Below are positions 25,302 through 34,455 of a stretch of DNA of 64,000 bases, in pieces. The stretch's first letter is position 1; each line of letters starts with the position of its first letter. Under the pieces are notes generated by a model. The model ran no database searches and had not been told where the DNA came from. It saw only the letters and a list, made by a program, of their open reading frames with translations. Source of the DNA: Methylomonas aurea (GTDB taxonomy: Bacteria > Pseudomonadota > Gammaproteobacteria > Methylococcales > Methylomonadaceae); assembly GCF_024505045.1 (NCBI RefSeq), contig NZ_JANIBM010000008.1, positions 124,001 to 188,000 of the forward strand. The letters are read 5' to 3'. A program made the position numbers and the translations under genes.

Positions 25302-27392
25302 ATGGCAATCGATATGGCGCAATTCCATCAGGTGTTCTTCGAGGAAAGCTTCGAAGGGCTCGATGCGATGGAGTCCGGTTTGCTGAATATGGATATCGGC
25401 GACGTCGATGCCGAGGACATCAACACCATTTTCCGTGCCGCCCACTCGATAAAAGGCGGGAGCGGTACGTTCGGTTTTACCGCGGTATCCGACTTTACCC
25501 ATGTCATGGAGACCTTGCTCGACGAGATGCGCGACGGCCGGCGCAAAGTGACCCAGCCAGCCGTCGACGTCTTGCTTGGCTCGGTCGATTGTTTGCGCGA
25601 TATGCTGCAGTCCATCCGCGACGGCGGGCAAGTCGACCAATCCGTAGTCTCGGCGCACAAATTGGCTTTAGATAGTGAATTGCGCAATTCCGCGAATGGT
25701 GCCAATGGCTCTTCTGCTCTCGAACCGTTGCCGTCCGTTAGCCCGATAACGCCAGCCGATGATGGTGCTGAGTTGGAAATTTGCGGGTGGAGCATTGCCT
25801 TCAGCCCGCATCTAAATCTACTGAAAACCGGAAACGAGCCGGTCAGAATGCTCAGAGAGCTGGCAGGTTTGGGGGAGCTGACAACCACCGTCGATTTACA
25901 AGGCGTACCCAGTCTTTACGATCTCGACCCGGAGGAATGTCATTTATCCTGGAAATTACATGTTGCCGGAAATATTTCCGCCGCGGAAATCGACGAGATA
26001 TTCGATTGGGTAGAAGACGATTGTGACTTGGCCAAACAGCCAATCTACAAGACTGAAATGCCGTTGCAGGCTTTGCAAAGTGAAGGCACGCTGAGCGCCA
26101 ACGATGTCAACACAAGCGCTGCTCCCGTAAATAAGCCCACGGAGGAGAATGTTGCAGGGGCAGAAATCCAGCCGCAGGATGCCAAAGCGCCTAAAAAGGA
26201 AGAAGCTAAAGCCGCCGGGAAAGGTTCCAGTTCGATTCGGGTCGACACCGGCAAGATCGACACATTGATTAATATGGTCGGCGAATTAGTCATCACCCAG
26301 TCGATGCTGAGCCTGCTGGGTGAGCATTTCGAAATGAACAAACTCGACCAGTTAAAAAACGGCTTGTCGCAATTGGAACGCCACACCCGCGAATTGCAGG
26401 AAAGCGTGATGAATATCCGGATGTTGCCGATTAGCTTCGTCTTCAGCCGGTTCCCGCGCTTGGCACATGACATCAGTACCAAGCTCGGCAAAAAAATCGA
26501 GCTCAAATTGGTCGGCGAAAATACCGAGGTGGATAAAACCGTGGTGGAATTGCTAAGCGATCCCTTGGTGCATCTGGTTCGGAACAGTCTTGACCATGGC
26601 ATAGAAATGCCCGAAGTGCGCATTGCGGCCGGCAAACCGGAAACCGGCACCGTTACGCTGGAGGCCTACCACCGCGGCGGCAATATCGTGATAGAAGTGT
26701 CGGACGACGGCAAAGGTTTGGATAAAGACAAGTTACGCGCTAAAGCCATCGAGAAAGGTTTGATCGATGCCGACGCCGTACTGAGCGAGAAACAGACCTA
26801 CGAATTGATCTTCATGCCCGGCTTTTCGACGGCGGAAAAATTGACCGATATTTCCGGCCGCGGCGTCGGCATGGATGTCGTGCGGCGCAACATTCAGGCC
26901 TTGGGCGGCGATATAGAAATTTTATCCGAGTTAGGCAAAGGTTCGACTATTTCCATCCATTTACCGCTGACGTTGGCGATTCTGGACGGCCAATCGATTG
27001 CCGTTGGCGACGAAACCTATATCTTGCCGCTGGGTTCGATTATCGAATCGCTGCACGTCAAGGAAGAAAGGATCAACAGGGTCGTCGGGAAAGGCGAAAC
27101 CTTTTTGTTGCGCGGCCAATACCTTCCCATCATCCGCATCCACGAAATTTTCAACGTGCCTGGTGCCAAGACCACCAAGTTGACGGAAGGCCTGATTGTC
27201 GTTGTTGAAGGGCAAGGTGTACGTTGCGGCTTGTTTGTCGACGACTTGCTCGGCCAGCAGCAAGTGGTGATTAAATCGCTCGAAGCCAATTACCGGCGAG
27301 TTGAAGGTATCTCAGGTGCCACCATTTTGGGAGATGGTTCGGTGGCTTTGATTTTAGATATTCCGGGTTTGGTCCGTTTATCCAGCCAATGA
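25302..27392 (+). CDS. cheA: Chemotaxis histidine kinase CheA
   Basis: 696 residues. The Hpt domain carries the phosphorylated H48 in FRAAHSIKGGSGTFGF. A poorly conserved P2 and linker follow (about 110-300), then the P3 dimerisation helix pair (DTLINMVGELVITQSML). The ATPase has HLVRNSLDHGIE, DDGKGLD and GRGVGMDVV, and a C-terminal CheW-like P5 domain begins after STISIHLPLTLAI. It phosphorylates CheY and CheB in response to receptor state. Lies 40 bp after cheY. Confidence 0.95.
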   Translation: MAIDMAQFHQVFFEESFEGLDAMESGLLNMDIGDVDAEDINTIFRAAHSIKGGSGTFGFTAVSDFTHVMETLLDEMRDGRRKVTQPAVDVLLGSVDCLRDMLQSIRDGGQVDQSVVSAHKLALDSELRNSANGANGSSALEPLPSVSPITPADDGAELEICGWSIAFSPHLNLLKTGNEPVRMLRELAGLGELTTTVDLQGVPSLYDLDPEECHLSWKLHVAGNISAAEIDEIFDWVEDDCDLAKQPIYKTEMPLQALQSEGTLSANDVNTSAAPVNKPTEENVAGAEIQPQDAKAPKKEEAKAAGKGSSSIRVDTGKIDTLINMVGELVITQSMLSLLGEHFEMNKLDQLKNGLSQLERHTRELQESVMNIRMLPISFVFSRFPRLAHDISTKLGKKIELKLVGENTEVDKTVVELLSDPLVHLVRNSLDHGIEMPEVRIAAGKPETGTVTLEAYHRGGNIVIEVSDDGKGLDKDKLRAKAIEKGLIDADAVLSEKQTYELIFMPGFSTAEKLTDISGRGVGMDVVRRNIQALGGDIEILSELGKGSTISIHLPLTLAILDGQSIAVGDETYILPLGSIIESLHVKEERINRVVGKGETFLLRGQYLPIIRIHEIFNVPGAKTTKLTEGLIVVVEGQGVRCGLFVDDLLGQQQVVIKSLEANYRRVEGISGATILGDGSVALILDIPGLVRLSSQ

Positions 27393-27402
27393 CTTTTGCG
27401 CA

Positions 27403-27936
27403 ATGACTATGACTGATGAGGCCGTAACTATCAATCCCGAACAAGGCGAGACTGCTAAGAGTCAGGAAAATCAGTTGCAATTCCTGAGTTTCTCCTTGGG
27501 GCGAGAAGAATATGGGGTGGATATTTTGCGAGTTCAAGAAATTAGGAGTTGGGAACCTGTATCGAGGATTCCTAACGTTCCGTCTTATGAGAAAGGGGTT
27601 GTCAACCTGCGAGGTGCCATCGTTCCGATCATCGATTTGAGAGAACGATTTCAGTTGGGCCATAGCCAATATACCGCGCTCACAGTGGTTGTGGTGTTGC
27701 AGGTCAGAATCGAGGAGAGGACTAGAATTATGGGTGTTGTGGTCGATTCGGTTTCCGATGTGATCAACATAGATAGAAAGAATATTCAGACTGCTCCGGA
27801 TTTTGGAGCCAAAGTGAGCACCCAATTTATAACCGGCCTTGCCGCCGTGGGCGGCCGAATGGTCATGCTTTTGGACGTCGACAAACTACTGTCGCTTGAT
27901 GGTGTTTCTGATGAATATGACAGTTCGAACAAATAA
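27403..27936 (+). CDS. cheW: Chemotaxis adaptor protein CheW (first copy)
   Basis: 177 residues with about 25 extra N-terminal residues before the CheW domain (LQFLSFSLGREEYGVDILRV, GVVNLRGAIVPIIDLRERF, MVMLLDVDKLL). It couples receptor to CheA. It is 10 bp after cheA. A second ATG six bases downstream is an equally good start. A second CheW gene is encoded after the receptor. Confidence 0.92.
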   Translation: MTMTDEAVTINPEQGETAKSQENQLQFLSFSLGREEYGVDILRVQEIRSWEPVSRIPNVPSYEKGVVNLRGAIVPIIDLRERFQLGHSQYTALTVVVVLQVRIEERTRIMGVVVDSVSDVINIDRKNIQTAPDFGAKVSTQFITGLAAVGGRMVMLLDVDKLLSLDGVSDEYDSSNK

Positions 27937-27969
27937 AACAAAAGAATTAGCGGCTAAGGAGCGTTCAAA

Positions 27970-30900
27970 ATGAAGGTAAACCATCCGGTAACTGACCGTG
28001 AAGTCTTGATGAAGGAAGGCACCATCCTGGTTACTAAGACCGATTTGAAAGGTCGGATAGTCTATGCGAATGAAGCCTTTATCGAAATTAGCGGATTCTC
28101 GAAAGATGAACTGCTCGGCCAGAACCATAATATCGTTCGTCATCCGGATATGCCTCCCGAGGCCTTCGCCGACTTGTGGAGCACGATTGCCAAGGGCAGA
28201 CCGTGGAGAAATTTAGTAAAAAATCGTTGTAAATCCGGTGATTACTATTGGGTGGAAGCAAATGTTTCGCCGATTTTCGAACAAGGCAGAGTAACGGGTT
28301 ACGTTTCCGCTCGCTACGCGCCCAGCCGCGAACAAATCCGTGCTGCGGAAATGTTGTACGAGAATGTTCGGAACAAAAAAGCTCAAATCAGAGCAGAACG
28401 CTTCATCGACAAAATCAATTTTATCGACCGATTAGGAATTTCCGCGAAGTTGGCCTTATTAGCCGCATTGCTACTACTACCTGGCCTGATTTTGCTCGGC
28501 ACGGTCGATCACGATAAAAACGTGAATATCGAGTTTGCAAGGAAGGAAATAAGCGGTATCGACTATTTGATGCCGCTGAAGCAAGTATTGGTTCAATTCA
28601 GCGAACATCGCACTGCCAGCTATGGCTTGTTAACAGCAGCCGCTAATCGCGATTCAGTCGGCTTGGATCAGATCGGAAAGCGAGTCGCCGAGGCGATTAG
28701 AACGATGGATGCTGTCGATGCCGAATTGGGCGCCCAGTTAAACAGCTCCGATGCTTGGCGCCAAATCAAGAGTGATTGGATGGTACTCGAGCAACAAAAC
28801 ATTGCTCAATTGACAGCTCAAGCCAGTTTAGCCAAGCACAACGAGGTGATCGAAAAAGTTACCGATCTGATGGTCCAGGTGAGTGACCAATCGAATTTGA
28901 CGCTCGATCCCGAAGTCGCTTCTTACTACTTAATGAATCTTGTAACCATTCGGCTTCCGGAGCTGATGGACCATGTCAGCGAGCATATGGCGAATGCGGC
29001 GGCCGTAGCTCGAGCAGGCGGGGCTATGGATCAGCAAGCGAAAATACAAATGGCCGTCCTAGATCAGCATATCGCTGAAAGGCTCGGAGAAACCGAACAC
29101 GATCTGTTAGTTGCTTCTACTGCTGATTCCGAATTAAAGACTGGGCTGAGCGGCAAGCAGGATACTTTATTTTCTGAAACAGCTAAGTTTTCCGACTTGG
29201 TCAAGCAAAATTTATATCTTGCCCAGGTGGTAAATATCTCGGCCGATCGCGTTACAGCTTCCGGTATCTCGGCGTTGCAATCGATTTATGCATTCTATGA
29301 TGCGGCTAGTCCACTCTTGAAGGGAATACTGCAGAAACGGATTGATGGCATTCAGCAGCAAAAATATACTCAATTTGCTGCAGTAATCGGTGTGATTGCA
29401 GTTGTCCTGTTGATCGGCTTTGCAATCATTCGTCACATCACCTCCAATCTGCGAAACGTTAACCAAGTGTTTTCCAAAATCACCGAGGGTAATTTCCGCA
29501 GCGCTATCGACTTGGATGGCTATGATGAGTTGGGTGATTTGTTGCGCAGTTTGCAAATGATGCAGGTCAATCTGAATGTCGATATCTCCGATACGCGGGA
29601 GCGAGCGATTAAATCGACCCGGGTCGAGCGTGCTCTGGATAACGTCAGTTCTTGCGTAATGCTGGCGAACAATAATTTGGAAATCATCTACATGAACAAA
29701 GCGGTTGCCGAACTGTTCAAAAATGCCGAGCAGGATATCAAGCAACAATTACCAGGCTTCGATGCGGCCAAGTTGATGGGAGCAAATATCGATCAATTTC
29801 ATAAAAATCCTAGCCATCAGCGCGGTATGCTTGCCAAACTAGACTCAACGCATAAATCAAGTCTGGAAATCGGTAGTCGTTACATGAACATCGTTGCCAA
29901 TCCGGTCGTCGATGCTGACGGTAACCGGATTGGTACGGTGGTCGAGTGGCTAGACAGGACCCACGAGGTAAAGATAGAACGGGAGATAGCGGATATCGTG
30001 GAAGCGGTGAAAGCCGGAGAACTGTCCAACCGCATCGATCTGAGCAATAAGCAAGGCTTTTTCGCCACACTTAGCGCCGGTATCAACGAACTAACCGATG
30101 TGATTGAAAATGTGTTCAACGATATCGGCAGCACGATGCAAAGCATGGCTGAAGGCGATTTGACCAACCGTATAGAACGCGATTATCAAGGCACATATTT
30201 GACTTGCAAAAACGATATCAATGCCACCATCGACAAACTGAACGAAATCTTCGGCCAAGTCAGCGAGTCTGCGCATTTCATCAACAATTCTTCGCAAGAG
30301 ATTGCCAGCGGCAACAATAATTTATCGCAACGCGCGGAGCAGCAGGCAGCTAACTTGGAGCAAACCGCGGCGAGCATGGAAGAACTCACCAGCACAGTGA
30401 AAAACAATGCCGACAACGCCCAGCAAGCCAATTTGCTGGCCAACAACGCCAAGGAATTGGCCGAAAAAGGCGGCAATGTGGTCAAAGCCGCCGTATCGGC
30501 GATGCAGGAGATTAACGAAAGCAGCAATAAAATTGCCGACATCATCGGCGTGATCGACGAAATTGCCTTCCAGACCAATTTGCTGGCGTTGAATGCGTCG
30601 GTGGAAGCGGCCAGAGCCGGCGAACAAGGGCGTGGCTTTTCAGTGGTCGCCACCGAAGTTCGGAATCTGGCGCAGCGTAGCGCGACTGCGGCCAGAGAAA
30701 GTAAGGAATTGATCCAGAACAGTGTGCAAAAGGTTCGGGCCGGTACCGAGTTCGTCAATGAAACCGGCAAGGCGCTCACCGAAATCGTTGCAGGCGTCAA
30801 GAAGGTCGGGGACATCGTGGCGCAAATCGCCGACGCCAGTATCGAGCAGTCTGCCGGCATCGGCCAAGTCAACCAAGCCGTGGCGCAGATGGACGAAATC

Positions 30901-31161
30901 ACTCAGCAAAATGCCGCGTTAGCCGAAGAAGCCTCGGCGGCGAGCATCTCTATGAGCGATTTGTCTACCAATATGGTGGAAATGCTAGCGTTTTTTAAGA
31001 CCGACAAAAATGCCGGCCAGCACCAAGCCGTTCATCGCGGCCACGCTACCGGCGTGGCGAGGACCGAGTCTTCCCGTCCGGCACCGGCTGCAGCATCGAG
31101 TAGCCAACCGGCATTTGTCTCGAGGTCTAACGATGCGGACGACGAATGGCAGGATTTTTGA
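27970..31161 (+). CDS. Methyl-accepting chemotaxis protein with Aer-type PAS, second PAS and HAMP domains
   Basis: 1,063 residues. Residues 15-120 form a PAS closely like the FAD-PAS of Aer (VRHPDMPPEAFADLW, with N34, R57, H58 and W70 at the Aer FAD positions). TM1 is at about 161-179, followed by a roughly 290-residue helical periplasmic domain, TM2 at about 468-488, then HAMP. A second PAS follows (SCVMLANNNLEIIYMNKAV, then FHKNPSHQRGML), a HAMP-like linker, and the signalling domain with [20 protein letters not shown]. The C-terminus DDEWQDF resembles the WxxF tether that binds CheR or CheB. Likely an energy or redox receptor; the ligand is unknown. Confidence 0.92.
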   Translation: MKVNHPVTDREVLMKEGTILVTKTDLKGRIVYANEAFIEISGFSKDELLGQNHNIVRHPDMPPEAFADLWSTIAKGRPWRNLVKNRCKSGDYYWVEANVSPIFEQGRVTGYVSARYAPSREQIRAAEMLYENVRNKKAQIRAERFIDKINFIDRLGISAKLALLAALLLLPGLILLGTVDHDKNVNIEFARKEISGIDYLMPLKQVLVQFSEHRTASYGLLTAAANRDSVGLDQIGKRVAEAIRTMDAVDAELGAQLNSSDAWRQIKSDWMVLEQQNIAQLTAQASLAKHNEVIEKVTDLMVQVSDQSNLTLDPEVASYYLMNLVTIRLPELMDHVSEHMANAAAVARAGGAMDQQAKIQMAVLDQHIAERLGETEHDLLVASTADSELKTGLSGKQDTLFSETAKFSDLVKQNLYLAQVVNISADRVTASGISALQSIYAFYDAASPLLKGILQKRIDGIQQQKYTQFAAVIGVIAVVLLIGFAIIRHITSNLRNVNQVFSKITEGNFRSAIDLDGYDELGDLLRSLQMMQVNLNVDISDTRERAIKSTRVERALDNVSSCVMLANNNLEIIYMNKAVAELFKNAEQDIKQQLPGFDAAKLMGANIDQFHKNPSHQRGMLAKLDSTHKSSLEIGSRYMNIVANPVVDADGNRIGTVVEWLDRTHEVKIEREIADIVEAVKAGELSNRIDLSNKQGFFATLSAGINELTDVIENVFNDIGSTMQSMAEGDLTNRIERDYQGTYLTCKNDINATIDKLNEIFGQVSESAHFINNSSQEIASGNNNLSQRAEQQAANLEQTAASMEELTSTVKNNADNAQQANLLANNAKELAEKGGNVVKAAVSAMQEINESSNKIADIIGVIDEIAFQTNLLALNASVEAARAGEQGRGFSVVATEVRNLAQRSATAARESKELIQNSVQKVRAGTEFVNETGKALTEIVAGVKKVGDIVAQIADASIEQSAGIGQVNQAVAQMDEITQQNAALAEEASAASISMSDLSTNMVEMLAFFKTDKNAGQHQAVHRGHATGVARTESSRPAPAAASSSQPAFVSRSNDADDEWQDF

Positions 31162-31205
31162 TCAGAGTCCGCGATAGGTCGGCCTCTATACAAGGAAAAT
31201 AAGCG

Positions 31206-31682
31206 ATGGCAACGAATAAACAGGTTGAACAGTTCCTGACGTTCGAGTTGGCCGGCGACGCTTACGGTATCGATATCTTGAAAGTCCAGGAAATCAGGGG
31301 TTGGGAGCCGATCCGGAAAATTCCGAATGCGCCGGCCTTTGTCAAAGGCGCGCTGAATTTACGCGGAACGATTGTGCCGATTATCGATTTGCGCGAACGG
31401 TTTCAGATGGAAAAAGCCGAATATACCCCCGTTACCGTTGTGATCGTGTTGAGCATCGATACACTGGCAGGCCCTAGCGTGATGGGCGTCGTCGCCGATA
31501 CCGTTTCCGACGTATTGGACATCGATCCGACAGATATAAAACAGGCGCCGAATTTGGGAACCAAAATCAACACCGAATACATGCGCGGCATGTACGTCGG
31601 TAAAAAGAACATGGTCATGCTGTTGGATGTCGACAGGTTATTGAATCCTGAAGAGTTTATCGATATCTCCAGTTTGCAATGA
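31206..31682 (+). CDS. cheW: Chemotaxis adaptor protein CheW (second copy)
   Basis: 158 residues, a single CheW domain (FLTFELAGDAYGIDILKVQE, GALNLRGTIVPIIDLRERF, NMVMLLDVDRLL). It is closely related to the first CheW but lacks its N-terminal extension and is diverged through the middle. It has an AAGGA Shine-Dalgarno. The stop overlaps the parA start (ATGA). Confidence 0.92.
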   Translation: MATNKQVEQFLTFELAGDAYGIDILKVQEIRGWEPIRKIPNAPAFVKGALNLRGTIVPIIDLRERFQMEKAEYTPVTVVIVLSIDTLAGPSVMGVVADTVSDVLDIDPTDIKQAPNLGTKINTEYMRGMYVGKKNMVMLLDVDRLLNPEEFIDISSLQ

Positions 31683-32440
31683 AACCGAAAATCATAGCCG
31701 TGCTGAATCAAAAAGGCGGCGTCGGTAAAACTACGACCTCGGTCAATCTGACCCACGCGTTGGCCCGGATGGGCAAAACGGTGACCGTGATCGATCTGGA
31801 CCCGCAAAGCCATTTGGCCGTATCCCTCGGAGTCGTGGCGCCGCAGCAGGGCGGTATCGACGAGGTGATGCTGGCCGATTGCGAGTTACCGAGCCGGTTG
31901 CTACCGGTAAGAAAGAATCTGAATCTGGTCTTATCCGGACCGCGCTTGCAGGAGATCGAACAGCTCAGCGAAGGCGGCTCCTGCCGTGGCGATTTATTGA
32001 AAAAGGCGTTGGACTCTTGCCCATCGGATCAGGATTTCGTTTTTATCGATTGCCCGCCTTCGTCCGGCGTGTTGGTTGCCAATGCGCTGTTCGCCGCCGA
32101 CGAGATTTTGATTCCGATGACCAGCGATTATCTGGTTTTGCAGGGCTTGTCGCATTTAATGGGCACTATCAAGAAGTTCGAATCGGCATTGAAGCGGCAA
32201 TATCGTTTCTCGCTGGTCATGTCGCGCTACATTCCGACGCGGCGCTTGTCCAGAGAGGTATTGGAACTGGTCAAAAACTACTTTCCCGGCAAAATACTGG
32301 CGACGCCGATACGCGAGACGGCGTTGCTGGCCGAGTGTCCTAGTTTTGGCAAGACTATTTTTGAGTATCGTCCAGGCTGCCGCTCGGCGCGGGATTTCAC
32401 CGAGTTGGCCAAAGACTTTTTGGAAAATAGGGTGATGTAA
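31679..32440 (+). CDS. ParA/MinD-like ATPase of the chemosensory operon
   Basis: 253 residues. Deviant Walker A QKGGVGKTT at residues 11-19, switch I DLDPQSHLAV, Walker B VFIDCPPSSG. In other proteobacteria, ParA homologues inside che operons (ParC, PpfA) place chemosensory arrays at poles or spread cytoplasmic clusters. It starts on the cheW stop (ATGA) and ends on the STAS start (TAATG), so all three are coupled. The role in array positioning is inferred from context. Confidence 0.88.
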   Translation: MKPKIIAVLNQKGGVGKTTTSVNLTHALARMGKTVTVIDLDPQSHLAVSLGVVAPQQGGIDEVMLADCELPSRLLPVRKNLNLVLSGPRLQEIEQLSEGGSCRGDLLKKALDSCPSDQDFVFIDCPPSSGVLVANALFAADEILIPMTSDYLVLQGLSHLMGTIKKFESALKRQYRFSLVMSRYIPTRRLSREVLELVKNYFPGKILATPIRETALLAECPSFGKTIFEYRPGCRSARDFTELAKDFLENRVM

Positions 32441-32940
32441 TGGCCGAGAACGGCGAGAACAGTTTAATAGGTTACGATCCGCTGGCCTGGATGAAAGGTA
32501 ATCCCGGCGACGGGCAAACCGGCTCAGCGGCGCGGGCGGTCGAATTTGCCGGCCACATAGCGGCAGAGGTGCCGCTACAGGATGTCGACCACTGTGTGGT
32601 CGCCGAATCCGCTAGCCCAGTGCCCGAACCAGAGTGGCAGACGGCAGGAAAAGGTACGCTGGTGCTGGAACCTTTATTGAATATCCAGGGTGTCGCTCGC
32701 TTGCACCAGGAAATGATGCAGATGTTGAACCAGTATGATGCTCTCGATATAGACGCGTCAGCAGTAACTAGCATCGATACTTCGACGCTGCAACTGCTAT
32801 TGGTTTTGAAGCGCACGGCCGCCGGTTTGCAGAAGGTGGTGACTATCGATTTTCCCTCCGAAAGATTTATCGAGGCTGCGCAGTTATTGGGCGTTTCGGA
32901 AATGTTGGAAGTCGATGCCGCCGCGTCTGGCTTTTTCTAG
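32440..32940 (+). CDS. STAS-domain protein with a GYDPLAWM N-terminal motif
   Basis: 166 residues. A C-terminal STAS domain (about 75-166, LDIDASAVTSIDTSTLQLLL) has serine/threonine residues at the usual phosphorylation point. The N-terminal ~70 residues are low complexity except for LIGYDPLAWM at 9-18. No anti-sigma partner is encoded nearby. As it is locked between parA and cheR it probably works in array assembly or positioning. That is an inference. Starts on the parA stop (TAATG). Confidence 0.72.
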   Translation: MAENGENSLIGYDPLAWMKGNPGDGQTGSAARAVEFAGHIAAEVPLQDVDHCVVAESASPVPEPEWQTAGKGTLVLEPLLNIQGVARLHQEMMQMLNQYDALDIDASAVTSIDTSTLQLLLVLKRTAAGLQKVVTIDFPSERFIEAAQLLGVSEMLEVDAAASGFF

Positions 32941-32975
32941 CGATTCCGGCTCTGTACGCGAAGGCTGCGGCCAAG

Positions 32976-33812
32976 ATGAAAGAGAACACTCGCGAATTCG
33001 AATATACCCAGGCGGATTTCGATATTCTTCGCAAAATTTCCAATCAACACTCGGGGATCTTGGTGCCGGACGATAAGTTCGACATGTTCTATTCGCGGCT
33101 GGCGAAACGGCTCAGACTATTGGGGCTCGGCAGTTTTAAGGAATATTGCCAGTATTTAACCGAGAATCCGGCCGATGAATTCACTGAATTCATCAATGCT
33201 GTTACAACCAATCTGACTTCGTTCTTTCGCGAAAACCACCATTTTGAATATTTGAATAAAACCGTGGTCCCGGAGCTGTTGAAAAAGAAAGCCGCGGTTA
33301 GACAGGTCAAAATTTGGTCGGCCGGTTGTTCGACCGGGGAAGAGCCTTATTCGTTGGCGATGGCGCTGAAAGAGAGTTTGCCGGCCGGTTGGGAGTTGAA
33401 AATACTGGCTACCGATCTCGACACCAATGTGTTGGCGGCCGCTGCCGATGGTGTTTACAGCGCGGATCGGGTCGCCGGCATCGGCGAGCAGCGCCTGAAA
33501 CGCTGGTTTCAACGAGGTAGCGGCCGGCAGGCAAACAAGGTCAGAGTCAAGCCGGAATTACGCGCGGCGGTCACGTTCAGACAGCTGAACCTGATGCGGG
33601 AGTGGCCGATGCGAGGCCGTTTCGATGCCATCTTTTGCCGCAACGTACTGATTTATTTCGATCGGGCAACCAAAACGATGCTCGTCGAACGCTATGCTCG
33701 CCTGCTCGAATCGGGCGGCTATCTTTTCATCGGCCATTCCGAATCGCTACATCAACTCGATACGGCCTTCGAACCGATCGGAAATACCATTTACCGGAAG
33801 TCAACCAAGTGA
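32976..33812 (+). CDS. cheR: Chemotaxis protein methyltransferase CheR
   Basis: 278 residues. N-terminal helical CheR_N domain, then the SAM-binding core WSAGCSTGEEPYSLAM, LATDLDTNVLAAA and DAIFCRNVLIYFD. It methylates receptor glutamates with SAM for adaptation. There is no TPR or beta-subdomain extension. Its TGA overlaps the cheD GTG. Confidence 0.95.
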   Translation: MKENTREFEYTQADFDILRKISNQHSGILVPDDKFDMFYSRLAKRLRLLGLGSFKEYCQYLTENPADEFTEFINAVTTNLTSFFRENHHFEYLNKTVVPELLKKKAAVRQVKIWSAGCSTGEEPYSLAMALKESLPAGWELKILATDLDTNVLAAAADGVYSADRVAGIGEQRLKRWFQRGSGRQANKVRVKPELRAAVTFRQLNLMREWPMRGRFDAIFCRNVLIYFDRATKTMLVERYARLLESGGYLFIGHSESLHQLDTAFEPIGNTIYRKSTK

Positions 33813-34447
33813 GCCATACTCGGATTATAGAAAAACCGCCTATTGCCGGGTTCGAGGGCATTAACCGCTACTGGGACCAAGAGAACCAAATCGTCGCAGC
33901 GAAGTTGATGCCGGGCGATTATTACGTTACCAACGGCGATGAAATGATCACGACGGTACTCGGTTCCTGCGTGGCCGCCTGCATTCGCGATTGCGAAACC
34001 GGAGTCGGCGGTATGAACCATTTCATGTTGCCGGAAACCAGCGGTAGCCGTTTGACTGCCCGCGACGAAGCCGTGGTCGGCAATGCGTTGCGCTATGGCA
34101 ACTATGCGATGGAACACCTGATCAATACCATCCTGCAAAACGGGGGTAAGCGCAAAAATCTAGAGGTCAAGTTGTTTGGCGGCGGCAAAATCATCGCCTC
34201 GCTGGGTAATGTCGGCTCCCGCAACGTCAAATTCGTATTGAATTATGTCGATACTGAGGCATTGAAACTGGTCTCTCACGACTTGGGCGATATCTATCCG
34301 CGTAAAGTCAACTTCTTTCCACTTAGCGGACGCGTCAGAATGAAAAAAATCAAGGATCTACATAACCAGACCATTTTTCTGCGCGAGAAACAATACAGCT
34401 ACAGTATCAAAGACGCGCCGGTCGAAGGCAGCGTCGAACTGTTCTAG
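33809..34447 (+). CDS. cheD: Chemoreceptor glutamine deamidase CheD
   Basis: 212 residues from the GTG at 33809 (GTGA overlap with cheR). Catalytic Cys in VLGSCVAACI and His in GGMNHFMLPE, with KLFGGGKI and the SRNVKFVLNYV block. It deamidates receptor glutamines to glutamates so that CheR can methylate them. The longer frame reading upstream lies inside cheR and is not used. The C-terminus is GSVELF, a tail shared with two other proteins in this region. Confidence 0.93.
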   Translation: MSHTRIIEKPPIAGFEGINRYWDQENQIVAAKLMPGDYYVTNGDEMITTVLGSCVAACIRDCETGVGGMNHFMLPETSGSRLTARDEAVVGNALRYGNYAMEHLINTILQNGGKRKNLEVKLFGGGKIIASLGNVGSRNVKFVLNYVDTEALKLVSHDLGDIYPRKVNFFPLSGRVRMKKIKDLHNQTIFLREKQYSYSIKDAPVEGSVELF

Positions 34448-34455
34448 GAGCGGGA

